A stretch of 64,000 nucleotides of DNA from Vibrio spartinae (GTDB lineage: Bacteria; Pseudomonadota; Gammaproteobacteria; Enterobacterales; Vibrionaceae). This document shows positions 1-8,349 of the stretch, in pieces; within the stretch, counting starts at the first letter, position 1, and every line of letters begins with the position of its first letter. The position numbers and the translations under genes were made by a program. The notes beneath the pieces were generated by a model. The model was given only the letters and a program-made list of their open reading frames with translations. It had not been told where the DNA came from and ran no database searches. The stretch is taken from positions 1,479,001 to 1,543,000 of the forward strand of contig NZ_AP024907.1 of assembly GCF_024347135.1 (NCBI RefSeq), given 5' to 3'.

Positions 1-118
1 CATTGGTTTGTTCGGCATTCACGACGCGCTTAAAAATGATCACTTCAATGTCAAATTGGCGTTGTGCCCAAGAAGGCATGGCAATTAATAACATTAGCAG
101 TGGGATCAGCTTATTCAT
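1..118 (-). CDS. csiV: CsiV-like periplasmic protein, N-terminal fragment (cut by window edge)
   Basis: Reading leftward from an ATG at 118, the first 39 codons give a signal peptide (MNKLIPLLMLLIAMPSWA) followed by QRQFDIEVIIFKRVVN. The block 'FDIEVIIFKR' right after signal-peptide cleavage is what I know from CsiV, a Vibrio periplasmic protein that binds peptidoglycan and supports PBP1A-dependent wall synthesis. A GGAG lies 6 bases before the ATG. An earlier ATG ten bases upstream meets a stop after three codons, so 118 is the start. The gene lies just downstream of mfd on the same strand (53-bp gap), which also matches Vibrio order as I recall it. The family name rests on about 20 mature residues. 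Confidence 0.6.
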   Translation of the reverse strand, partial: MNKLIPLLMLLIAMPSWAQRQFDIEVIIFKRVVNAEQTN

Positions 119-171
119 TATGACTCCATTATGACCTAGCAGGCGATTCTTCATCATGATGCTCCCTGATA

Positions 172-3100
172 TCAGGAAGCCGGTAGTATATTCTGCTGAA
201 ATTCATTCAGCATATCTCGGATAAAAACCAGTCGCTGGTTTCGTTCTTCCAGCGGCAGGGTAAACTTAAACTTCGTTGGGCCATCCATGCCGTATTGTTT
301 CGGTTGAGATTGTAAGAGTTGCACTAAATACGCGGGGTTAATACTAGCATTAAGATCAAATTCAATGTAACCGCCTTTACTGTGCGCTTCAATTTTCTTA
401 ATGTTCAGTGCTGCGGCTTCCAATTTCAGTTGACTGATTTCTAACAGGTTGAGCGCGGCATCCGGCAGTTTGCCAAAGCGGTCAATCAATTCGACTCGCA
501 ATTCATTCAGTTCATCAGGATTTGACACACTCGCGATCTGTTTATACATCGACAGGCGGGTATTGATGTCTGGAATATAGTCATCGGGAAGCAGGGCCGG
601 TAACCGGAGTTCCACTTCCGTCTGCGTTTTCAGCAAGTCGTCTAGGGAAGGCTCTTTGCCGGATTTCAGTGCATCTACAGCCTGCTCAAGCATTTCCATA
701 TAAAGCGTAAAACCGACAGACTGGATCTGTCCACTCTGTTCTTCACCGAGTAGCTCACCCGCTCCCCGGATTTCAAGATCATGGGTTGCGAGCGTAAATC
801 CGGCCCCGAGATCTTCAAGGGAAGCCAAAGCCTCTAAACGTTTGATGGCATCTTTGGTCATGGCTTTCGGATGTGGTGTCAGCAAATAAGCGTAGGCTTG
901 GTGATGTGAACGCCCGACTCGTCCCCGTAATTGATGTAGTTGCGCGAGGCCCAAAGAGTCGGCCCGGTGCATAATGATCGTATTGGCGGTCGGTATATCG
1001 ATACCTGTTTCAATGATGGTGGTGCAAACCAGCAGATTAAAACGCTGATGATAAAAATCGTTCATAATGCGTTCCAGTTCACGTTCACGCATCTGACCAT
1101 GTGCCACGGTAATCCGTGCTTCGGGAATCAGCTTCTCCAGATCGGCCGCGACTTTATCAATCGTTTCAACCTGATTATGCAGATAGTACACCTGCCCGCC
1201 ACGCATGACCTCCCGCAATACTGCTTCTCGGATAGTCGTCTGATCACTTTGCCTGATAAATGTTTTAACGGCTAAGCGTCGTGCGGGTGGGGTCGCAATG
1301 ATGGATAAATCCCGCATCCCGCTCATCGCCATATTCAGCGTTCTGGGAATCGGTGTTGCCGTGAGCGTGAGGATATCAACATCTGCCCGCATCGCTTTGA
1401 CTTTCTCTTTCTGACGGACCCCGAAGCGGTGTTCTTCATCAACAATCAACAATCCGAGATCTTTAAATTTCAACTCGCTGGAGAGTAGCTTATGCGTGCC
1501 GACTAAGATATCAATTTTGCCATCCGCCACATCTTGCAGGATCTGTTTCTGTTCTTTGGCTGTTTTAAAGCGAGATAGAACCTCAACGCGAATGGGATGA
1601 TTGGCAAAGCGGTCTCTGAAGTTTTCAAAATGTTGCTGCGCAAGCAATGTTGTCGGAACCAAAACTGCGACCTGTTTGCTGTTATCCGTACAGACAAAGG
1701 CTGCACGCATGGCAACTTCGGTCTTACCGAAACCGACATCACCGCAGACTAAGCGATCCATGGCTTTATTTTGACACATATCCGAAAGAACCGCGTTGAT
1801 CGCCATTGACTGATCATCCGTTTCTTCAAACGGGAAGCTGGCTTTGAACGTCGCGTACTGTTCGCGATCCAGAGCGAAGACATGACCCGGTTTTAGTTCT
1901 CGTTTGGCGTAGACATCCAGCAACTCGGCCGCCACGTCCCGGGCTTTCTCCGCTGCTTTGCGGCGAGCTTTGCCCCAGCTTTCCCCTCCCAGTTTATGAA
2001 TCGGGGCATTTTCATCGGCACCACCGGAATAGCGGCTAATCAGATTCAGCGCTGAAACCGGGACATAAAGCTTGGCTTCTCCCTGATATTCCAGCGTGAC
2101 ATATTCTGTTGTAATGCCACCCACTTCTAATGTCTGTAACCCGATATAGCGTCCGATCCCATGATCAATATGAACCACGGGCTGACCGGGTTTGAGTTCA
2201 GCAAGATTGCGGATCACGGCATCACTATTGGTGACCCGTTTGTCCTTTTTACGACGCTGAACAACGCGATCGCCAAGGAGGTCACTTTCGCAAATCAAGG
2301 CAACCTGTTGTTCATGCAGAATAAACCCATGCTCAGCCGTTCCGATAATCAACGCATATTTTTCATCACTCAGACAAGCATCCTGAAAAGACGGCAGTGT
2401 CGAAGGGCGTAATTTGATTCGTTGTAGCAGTTCGAGCAGCGCTTCGCGACGACCTTCCGATTCGACGGAGAATATAATTTGTCCCGTATGGGATTCAACA
2501 AACTGGCGGAGTGCCGCCAGCGGCTCTTTATGTTGATGCTGAGCTTTGATTTCCGGCAGGGGGGAGACTTGAAGATTGAATCGACCTGCTTTTTCAGTGA
2601 CAGCTTCACTATGAACCTGAAATTGCGAAAAAGGCTTCAGCATGGCAAAAAGTTCATCTTTTTGCAGCCAGAGTTTGGCCGGTTCAAGCAGTGGCCGTAA
2701 TGGATCGACGCGTCTTTGTTCATAACGTTCATCGACATCATGCAGAAAACGATCAATCGATGGTTCAATGTCACCGACGACAATCAGCTGAGTGTCTGCC
2801 GGTAAATAGTCGAAGAGCGTTTCGGTGTGATCGAAAAACAGGGGTTGCCAGTATTCAATTCCTGCCGGCCATATGCCCTTTGAAACTTGCATATAGACGG
2901 ATTCAGGCTCTCTGGAGGCTTCAAAATGCTGACGAAACCGGCTCCGGAAAGCTTCGATCGCAGTGGCCGTCGTCGGAAACTCGTGAGCCGGCAGGAGCCG
3001 AACTTCCTGAATTTCTTCTATCGAACGTTGATTTTCCGGATCAAAGGTCCGAATGGTATCAATTTCATCATCAAAAAAGTCAAAACGATAGGGGAGGTCA

Positions 3101-3660
3101 CTGCCCATCGGGAACAGGTCGAGAATGGCCCCCCGGCTGGCATATTCACCCGGACCAAACACTTGATCGACATGACGATAGCCGGCATTTTCAAGCTGTT
3201 CTCTGAGTTTTACTAAAGAAAAGCGATCTCTTTGCTTGACGATCAGCGTATGTTGCAGCAAAAAATCACGGGGTGACTGTCTTTGCAGTAATGTCGTCAC
3301 CGGGATAATCGTAATCCCACCTGATTGTTTGGGCAGATGATAGAGTCGTGAGATTCGATCAGAGATAATGTCCTGATGCGGGGAAAAACTGTCATAAGGC
3401 AGTGTTTCCCAGTCCGGAAATACCATGATGTCGGCAGCGTAGAACTGTTCGATTTCCTGCTGTAATTTCAACGCCATCTGCGGGTCAGTAGTGACGAGCA
3501 GCGTATGACGTTGATGTCGATGGGACAGCTCTGCTGCCACAAGTGCGAGACTGGCACCCGTCAGGTTACCGATCTGTTTTTTATCTCCCGGGCCTTGAGA
3601 TGCCGGAAGCGATAGAATGGGATTTAAGCTGGTCATGAGTTTGCTATTTATTTCTTTCAA
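172..3660 (-). CDS. mfd: Transcription-repair coupling factor Mfd
   Basis: Mfd is the ATP-driven translocase that removes RNA polymerase stalled at lesions and recruits UvrA. The protein is 1162 residues (E. coli 1148). It shows the UvrB-like N-terminal modules with 'DWETLPYDSFSPHQD' (about 83-97) and a CarD-like RNA polymerase-interaction domain around 490-560. The superfamily 2 motor follows: Walker A GDVGFGKT (640-647), DEEH box (741-744), TATPIPRT (767-774) and motif VI RGRVGR (912-917), then the C-terminal autoinhibitory D7 region. The longest start overlaps the upstream PilZ-type gene by 17 bp. The Met at residue 9 (start 3636) is a plausible alternative, since the first residues are not family-conserved. 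The two genes are probably co-transcribed. Confidence 0.97.
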   Translation of the reverse strand: MKEINSKLMTSLNPILSLPASQGPGDKKQIGNLTGASLALVAAELSHRHQRHTLLVTTDPQMALKLQQEIEQFYAADIMVFPDWETLPYDSFSPHQDIISDRISRLYHLPKQSGGITIIPVTTLLQRQSPRDFLLQHTLIVKQRDRFSLVKLREQLENAGYRHVDQVFGPGEYASRGAILDLFPMGSDLPYRFDFFDDEIDTIRTFDPENQRSIEEIQEVRLLPAHEFPTTATAIEAFRSRFRQHFEASREPESVYMQVSKGIWPAGIEYWQPLFFDHTETLFDYLPADTQLIVVGDIEPSIDRFLHDVDERYEQRRVDPLRPLLEPAKLWLQKDELFAMLKPFSQFQVHSEAVTEKAGRFNLQVSPLPEIKAQHQHKEPLAALRQFVESHTGQIIFSVESEGRREALLELLQRIKLRPSTLPSFQDACLSDEKYALIIGTAEHGFILHEQQVALICESDLLGDRVVQRRKKDKRVTNSDAVIRNLAELKPGQPVVHIDHGIGRYIGLQTLEVGGITTEYVTLEYQGEAKLYVPVSALNLISRYSGGADENAPIHKLGGESWGKARRKAAEKARDVAAELLDVYAKRELKPGHVFALDREQYATFKASFPFEETDDQSMAINAVLSDMCQNKAMDRLVCGDVGFGKTEVAMRAAFVCTDNSKQVAVLVPTTLLAQQHFENFRDRFANHPIRVEVLSRFKTAKEQKQILQDVADGKIDILVGTHKLLSSELKFKDLGLLIVDEEHRFGVRQKEKVKAMRADVDILTLTATPIPRTLNMAMSGMRDLSIIATPPARRLAVKTFIRQSDQTTIREAVLREVMRGGQVYYLHNQVETIDKVAADLEKLIPEARITVAHGQMRERELERIMNDFYHQRFNLLVCTTIIETGIDIPTANTIIMHRADSLGLAQLHQLRGRVGRSHHQAYAYLLTPHPKAMTKDAIKRLEALASLEDLGAGFTLATHDLEIRGAGELLGEEQSGQIQSVGFTLYMEMLEQAVDALKSGKEPSLDDLLKTQTEVELRLPALLPDDYIPDINTRLSMYKQIASVSNPDELNELRVELIDRFGKLPDAALNLLEISQLKLEAAALNIKKIEAHSKGGYIEFDLNASINPAYLVQLLQSQPKQYGMDGPTKFKFTLPLEERNQRLVFIRDMLNEFQQNILPAS

Positions 3661-4210
3661 GAGAGCGACGACGGAGTAGTTTCTGCTGCTGATAGAGAGC
3701 GGCCCTAATTAATAAATCCTGATCGGATTCTCTCAGGAGATCGTATTTCACGGTCACGAGATACTGTTCATCTTCAGCCTGACAGTTGCCAACATGCGCA
3801 TAACAATATATTGCGGCAGGTGGGTGATCCAGAAATAATTTGACGCGGAGTAACGTATCAACGTCTATCGGATGATGACTGACATAAGTAAACTGACTGG
3901 CGCCAAACGATTCAGTCTGGTGGCGTTGTTGAGGATCATCTTGCTGAGACAGCATAAAGTTCAACAGCATATTTAATTTGGTATTTTGACTATCCAGTAA
4001 CTGAATAAGATTTTTAAAGTCATTGTTTTTCAGTTCCTGCCGTGCCACATCACCGAGTTGGTCAAGGTGACTGAATTCACATGCAACGATAAATGGTACC
4101 GGGATTTCACTTTCAAATACCTCTTCAGAAGGGAATGATGCCCCTGTCGCCAAAGGCTCAATATTGATTGTGAGTGCATGTTGCACTGTAAAAAACTCTT
4201 GTTCGACCAT
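3644..4210 (-). CDS. PilZ-type protein, PlzB-like
   Basis: This 188-residue soluble protein lies immediately upstream of mfd and diverges from lolC. In V. cholerae, as I recall, this position holds PlzB, one of five PilZ-domain proteins and one that lacks canonical cyclic-di-GMP binding. Fitting that, the sequence has no clear RxxxR followed by D/NxSxxG, the ligand motif of active PilZ domains. The only arginine cluster is the extreme C-terminus (LLRRRSLERNK). The central part (about 95-140) carries hydrophobic beta-type stretches such as 'FTYVSHHPIDVDTLLRVKLFL'. There is no signal peptide or membrane segment. The assignment rests mainly on locus position and overall character, so a structural role in motility or biofilm control is inference only. 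Its 3' end overlaps mfd. Confidence 0.6.
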   Translation of the reverse strand: MVEQEFFTVQHALTINIEPLATGASFPSEEVFESEIPVPFIVACEFSHLDQLGDVARQELKNNDFKNLIQLLDSQNTKLNMLLNFMLSQQDDPQQRHQTESFGASQFTYVSHHPIDVDTLLRVKLFLDHPPAAIYCYAHVGNCQAEDEQYLVTVKYDLLRESDQDLLIRAALYQQQKLLRRRSLERNK

Positions 4211-4374
4211 GGTTCATTCCTCATCTTTGCATGTTGATTATCGCTATACGAATGAACTAATCAAGGCATAGGGCTGTCATTTGTATGAATTAACAATGAA
4301 TTGGCAAATTAATGCTACAACCTGAGTCAGTTTATCGTTAAAGTACCGAGCAATAGTCTTTATTGGTTTATAGT

Positions 4375-5583
4375 ATGTTTCGTCCTGTTTCGGTATTTAT
4401 AGGGTTCAGATATTTACGAGGACAGTCAGGTGATCGGTTCAGCCGTTTTGTTTCCCGCATTTCAACTGTCGGTATCACTATCGGCGTGTTAGCGCTGGTC
4501 ACGGTGTTATCGGTCATGAATGGCTTTGAGTCTCAACTGAAGAACCGGATCCTCGGGGTTTTACCTCATGCGGTGGTTTATCAGGGACATGAACGAACCC
4601 AATGGCAAGCAACACCGCCGTCTTTTCTTAAACAGTTTCCCGCGCAGTTCTCCCCTGAACCCATTGTTCGTAGCGAAGCGGTCGTGCAGAGTGCGAGCGA
4701 GCTATCGGCTGGTATCATGCTAGGAATTGAGCCTCAGGACAACGATCCACTTGCACAATACTTGATCATCGGAACGATGCAAGATTTACACGCCGGAGAT
4801 TATACACTTTTCCTCGGTCATCAGTTAGCAAGACAACTCAATGTCTCTCAAGGAGATAAAGTGCGTCTGATGGTGACACAAGCCAGTCAGTTTACACCAT
4901 TGGGCCGAATTCCCAGTCAACGCAACTTTACCGTCGCTGGTATCTTTAACACCGGCTCTGATATCGACGGTCAACTGATGATTACCCATATCCATGATGC
5001 GCAGCGGCTATTACGCCTCAATGAGCACACCATTTCCGGTTGGCGACTGTCGTTTGCCGATCCTTTTATGGTCTCTGAACTGGCGAAGAGCCCCTTACCG
5101 AAAGGGTGGCACTGGAGTGACTGGCGGGATCAGCGTGGCGAATTATTTCAGGCCGTGCGGATGGAAAAAAATATGATGGGGTTGATGTTGGGACTGATTG
5201 TTGCCATTGCCGCCTTTAATATTATTTCTGCATTAATCATGGTTGTGATGGAAAAACAGTCAGAAGTGGCGATTTTGAAAACGCAAGGGATGACAAATTT
5301 GCAGGTTCTGTTTGTCTTTATTGTACAGGGTGCCAGCAGTGGCATTGCCGGTGCGTTGAGTGGTGGCATTCTCGGCATCCTGATTGCGAGCCACCTGAAT
5401 TCGATTTTACAGGTACTGGGGGTGGACTTGATTGCAATGGGGGGTTCGTTACCCGTGATGATTCGACCCGGCCAAATTATCGTGGTGGAGTTGCTGACGA
5501 TTGCTTTGAGTCTTTTGGCAACCTTGTATCCTTCACTCCGTGCATCGTCCGTTCATCCAGCAGAGGCTTTACGATATGAATAA
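4375..5583 (+). CDS. lolC: Lipoprotein-releasing ABC transporter permease LolC
   Basis: LolC is the inner-membrane subunit that docks LolA while LolCDE extracts mature lipoproteins for the outer membrane. I use the ATG at 4375 (402 residues) rather than the in-frame TTG at 4363, because the resulting N-terminus [16 protein letters not shown] aligns directly with E. coli LolC (399 residues). No strong Shine-Dalgarno is visible. The first membrane segment covers '[21 protein letters not shown]', a large periplasmic domain follows, and three more membrane helices lie in the last ~150 residues (from '[23 protein letters not shown]'). The end overlaps lolD by 8 bp, so the genes are translationally coupled. 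Confidence 0.95.
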   Translation: MFRPVSVFIGFRYLRGQSGDRFSRFVSRISTVGITIGVLALVTVLSVMNGFESQLKNRILGVLPHAVVYQGHERTQWQATPPSFLKQFPAQFSPEPIVRSEAVVQSASELSAGIMLGIEPQDNDPLAQYLIIGTMQDLHAGDYTLFLGHQLARQLNVSQGDKVRLMVTQASQFTPLGRIPSQRNFTVAGIFNTGSDIDGQLMITHIHDAQRLLRLNEHTISGWRLSFADPFMVSELAKSPLPKGWHWSDWRDQRGELFQAVRMEKNMMGLMLGLIVAIAAFNIISALIMVVMEKQSEVAILKTQGMTNLQVLFVFIVQGASSGIAGALSGGILGILIASHLNSILQVLGVDLIAMGGSLPVMIRPGQIIVVELLTIALSLLATLYPSLRASSVHPAEALRYE

Positions 5584-6250
5584 TCTCCTTGAATGCCGCC
5601 AGCTCACAAAAATTTATCGGGAAGGAGAGCTTGCGACACATGTCTTACAAGGTGTCAGTTTTTCGATGCAGCCTGGAGAGTTTGCTTCGATTGTTGGATC
5701 ATCCGGCTCGGGGAAAAGTACTCTGCTGCACATCTTAGGAGCACTCGATCAACCCACCAGTGGCGATGTGATGTTTTTAGGTCATGACATGTTGCAGCTC
5801 CGCTCCGCGCAGCAGGCTAAAATCCGTAATCAACACATTGGTTTTGTCTATCAGTTTCATCACTTACTTGCGGATTTTACGGCATTAGAGAATGTGGCAA
5901 TGCCGTTGCTGATTGGCGGTGAGTCCGTCGCCAACGCGACCCATACAGCGAAACAGTGGCTTGCTCGTGTCGGGCTTGACCATCGGCTCTCTCATCGCCC
6001 GAGTGAACTTTCGGGCGGAGAGCGGCAACGGGTTGCGATTGCCCGGGCGCTGGTCAACAAACCATCGCTGGTATTAGCCGACGAACCGACCGGTAATCTG
6101 GATCATCAGACGGCTTTGGCTGTGTATGAACTGATGAAAGAGTTGAACGAGGATTCCCAAACTGCATTTTTAGTGGTCACTCATGATCAGGAGCTTGCGG
6201 GAAAAATGAATCGTATTCTGACGATGAAAGACGGTTTACTGACGTCGTAA
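5576..6250 (+). CDS. lolD: Lipoprotein-releasing system ATPase LolD
   Basis: This is the cytoplasmic ATPase of LolCDE, powering lipoprotein release to LolA. The ATG at 5576, inside the lolC stop region (8-bp overlap), gives 224 residues beginning [14 protein letters not shown], as in E. coli LolD (233); longer in-frame starts lie inside lolC. All ABC motifs are present: Walker [10 protein letters not shown], the Q-loop with the Lol-typical YQFHHLL, signature LSGGERQ, Walker B LVLADEPT and the switch histidine in VVTHD. Within the ABC superfamily the FHHLL sequence, which contacts the LolC/E coupling helices, singles out LolD. Confidence 0.97.
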   Translation: MNNLLECRQLTKIYREGELATHVLQGVSFSMQPGEFASIVGSSGSGKSTLLHILGALDQPTSGDVMFLGHDMLQLRSAQQAKIRNQHIGFVYQFHHLLADFTALENVAMPLLIGGESVANATHTAKQWLARVGLDHRLSHRPSELSGGERQRVAIARALVNKPSLVLADEPTGNLDHQTALAVYELMKELNEDSQTAFLVVTHDQELAGKMNRILTMKDGLLTS

Positions 6251-6262
6251 GGAGAACAAAAA

Positions 6263-7510
6263 GTGATTTCATCATTATCTCTGATGATTGGTCGTCGTTT
6301 CAGCCGTTCCAAAAAAAGAAACAAATTGGTTTCCTTTATTTCAATGTCTTCCACACTCGGGATTGCTTTCGGGGTCGCCGTGATTGTGATTGGTTTATCA
6401 GCGATGAACGGGTTTGAAAGAGAACTCGATAACCGAGTGCTATCCGTGATCCCTCATGGTGAATTTGAGGGGGTTGACGGGCCGATCCAGACATGGCCGG
6501 CCATGATGAAGAAAATCACCTCTTTCCCTCAGATTGTGGCGGCTGCACCTTATGTTCGGTTTACCGCGTTGGCAGAGAGAGGTCAGCAACTGAAAGCGAT
6601 TGAGGTCCGTGGCATTGATCCAAACATGGAGCGTCACGTGTCTGAGCTGTCCCGCTATATCACGGGACAGACATTTACCAAGACTTCTCCCGGCAAGCAT
6701 CAGGTCATCCTCGGGCAGGGGGTTGCACAACGTTTGGGGGTTCATCTCGGTGATGCGTTGACATTGATGGTGCCGAATATGGCAGGGGGAGCCAAATCAT
6801 TGAAAGCCCCTCAACGAATACGGGTGACACTGGTTGGCGTATTGGCACTGCATGGGCAGATTGATCACAATCTGGCATTGATTCCTCTGAAAGATGCACA
6901 GCAATATACCGGCATTGGCTCCGCCGTGACCGGTGTGTCAGTTAAAGTGCATGATGTTTTCCGCGCAGAGCAAATTGTTCGTCAGGTCGGTAATCAGCTC
7001 AATCAATATGTCTATCTGCGAAGCTGGCAGCGGCAATACGGCTATCTTTACCGGGACATTCAGTTGGTGCGTACTATTTTGTATCTGGTGATGGTTCTCG
7101 TGATTGGAGTGGCCAGTTTTAATATTGTTTCAACCTTGATGATGGCGGTGAAAGATCGCGCTGCAGAAATTGCGATTTTGAGAACGATGGGTGCTTCGGA
7201 TCGCTTGATTCGGCAGGTATTCATGTGGCAGGGGATTTTTTCCGGCGTATTGGGCAGTTTGTGCGGCAGCGTCATTGGGGTGTTGGTTGCAATGAACCTG
7301 ACAGGACTGATTCAACAACTCGAGTCGCTCATCGGACATCACTTTTTATCCGGAGATATTTATTTTGTTGATTTTCTGCCATCTCAAGTGGAAGCCCGAG
7401 ATGTGGTTTTGGTGTCTGGGACAGCAATTTTATTGAGTCTGGCAGCGACATTCTATCCCGCATTGAAGGCAAGCCGCCTCAACCCCGCAACCGTTCTTTC
7501 TTCCCGATAG
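6263..7510 (+). CDS. lolE: Lipoprotein-releasing ABC transporter permease LolE
   Basis: LolE is the second permease of LolCDE and accepts the lipoprotein from the membrane. The start is a GTG at 6263, supported by a TAAGGAG overlapping the lolD stop with 8 bases between GGAG and GTG. The product has 415 residues (E. coli 414). The N-terminal helix is 'LGIAFGVAVIVIGLSAMNGFERELDNR', clearly paralogous to LolC. A periplasmic domain follows, then three C-terminal helices from 'TILYLVMVLVIGVASFNIVSTLMM'. It closes the lolCDE operon and is followed by a rho-independent terminator. Confidence 0.96.
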   Translation: MISSLSLMIGRRFSRSKKRNKLVSFISMSSTLGIAFGVAVIVIGLSAMNGFERELDNRVLSVIPHGEFEGVDGPIQTWPAMMKKITSFPQIVAAAPYVRFTALAERGQQLKAIEVRGIDPNMERHVSELSRYITGQTFTKTSPGKHQVILGQGVAQRLGVHLGDALTLMVPNMAGGAKSLKAPQRIRVTLVGVLALHGQIDHNLALIPLKDAQQYTGIGSAVTGVSVKVHDVFRAEQIVRQVGNQLNQYVYLRSWQRQYGYLYRDIQLVRTILYLVMVLVIGVASFNIVSTLMMAVKDRAAEIAILRTMGASDRLIRQVFMWQGIFSGVLGSLCGSVIGVLVAMNLTGLIQQLESLIGHHFLSGDIYFVDFLPSQVEARDVVLVSGTAILLSLAATFYPALKASRLNPATVLSSR

Positions 7511-7515
7511 ATTCC

Positions 7516-7564
7516 TTTCGATAGACACCTTTCGATAGATAGACAATTTTCGATAGATAGACAA
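7516..7564. repeat. Short direct repeats downstream of lolE
   Basis: The 17-base unit TTTCGATAGATAGACAA occurs perfectly at 7530-7546 and 7548-7564. A shortened copy (TTTCGATAGACA) starts at 7516, five bases after the lolE stop. They sit directly before the terminator hairpin and carry no plausible reading frame. Slippage products are the simplest explanation. Confidence 0.8.
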
Positions 7565-7565
7565 C

Positions 7566-7604
7566 AAGCGACTTCAGCATTCATCACGCCCTGAAGTCGC
7601 TTTT
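7566..7604 (+). terminator. Rho-independent terminator of lolCDE
   Basis: A perfect 12-bp inverted repeat (AAGCGACTTCAG, 7566-7577; CTGAAGTCGCTT, 7591-7602) with a 13-base loop is followed by a short T-run (CTTTTG). It lies 55 bp after the lolE stop. Confidence 0.8.
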
Positions 7605-7666
7605 GTGATTCTTGCCGACGCTTACCGCGTTGCAATCCCTGAAATGGGTAACAGTGTCTGAGCTGT

Positions 7667-7734
7667 ATAAAGTGTGGCATGAAATAAAGTGTGGCATGAA
7701 ATAAAGTGTGACACGAAATAAAGTGTGAAGTGAA
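7667..7734. repeat. Four-copy 17-bp tandem repeat
   Basis: Four head-to-tail units start at 7667, 7684, 7701 and 7718. The first two are identical (ATAAAGTGTGGCATGAA); the third and fourth differ in 2-4 bases near the end of the unit. The array lies between the convergent ends of lolE and the DUF2062 gene. The 7511-7831 gap holds this array, the smaller repeats and the lolCDE terminator, and no convincing gene. Confidence 0.9.
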
Positions 7735-7831
7735 CCGAGGATAGTCATTCACTGATATCAACGATTTCACTCCTTTATCACGGGTGTCTCGTAATGACGG
7801 ACACTTTTCAAGACGCTCTCTTTTTATCCGG

Positions 7832-8341
7832 TTACTTTAACTGTCGCTTTTGCCAGCTTCTGACCACGGAGTAACGCCACAAACCATGAATCCCAAAGTA
7901 GCCGAGCAGGGCACAGACCACACCACAAATTAAACACCCGACAACCAATGAGGGGGCAATGGTTGACATCTGCTGCGTGATATAGCTCCAAGACAACTCA
8001 AAATGAAAATGTTGTGGTGGTTCATGGAGAACCCAAGCACCCAGCTTATAAGCAAAATAGAACAGGACCGGCATGGTGATTGGGTTACTCACCCAAACCA
8101 AGGCGACAGAAAGTGGAAGATTGACACCACATGCGATAGCCAGTCCAGCAGACATAATCATCTGACTGGGAAGCGGGACAAATGCCATAAATAAACCAAC
8201 GGCAAAAGCACCAGCAGCTGAACGACGGTTCAGACACCATAAATTGGGGTTATACAACACGTTACCAAAGATTCTCAGGGCTTTTTGCCGTTTGATTAGT
8301 TCCCTGTCTGGTAAGAATCGCTTAATTAATTTTTTAGGCAT
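7832..8341 (-). CDS. DUF2062 inner-membrane protein
   Basis: The 169-residue protein has the DUF2062 pattern: a basic N-terminus (MPKKLIKRFLPDRELIKRQKALRIFG), then 'NPNLWCLNRRSAAGAFAVGLFMAFVPLPSQM' and 'WVSNPITMPVLFYFAYKLG'. There are three to four hydrophobic segments at about 43-60, 65-85, 88-105 and 128-150. The family is widespread in proteobacteria without an established function; the start of the domain resembles small membrane-bound accessory proteins. It starts nine bases from comEC on the opposite strand, so the two share a very short divergent promoter zone, as in other Vibrio genomes. Confidence 0.88.
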   Translation of the reverse strand: MPKKLIKRFLPDRELIKRQKALRIFGNVLYNPNLWCLNRRSAAGAFAVGLFMAFVPLPSQMIMSAGLAIACGVNLPLSVALVWVSNPITMPVLFYFAYKLGAWVLHEPPQHFHFELSWSYITQQMSTIAPSLVVGCLICGVVCALLGYFGIHGLWRYSVVRSWQKRQLK

Positions 8342-8349
8342 ATAAAACG

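Noticed and set aside
7453..7770. Leftward 105-codon frame across the repeats after lolE
   Set aside because: It mainly translates the tandem repeats (HTLF..., LSIE...), overlaps lolE and the terminator, and has no domain or Shine-Dalgarno.
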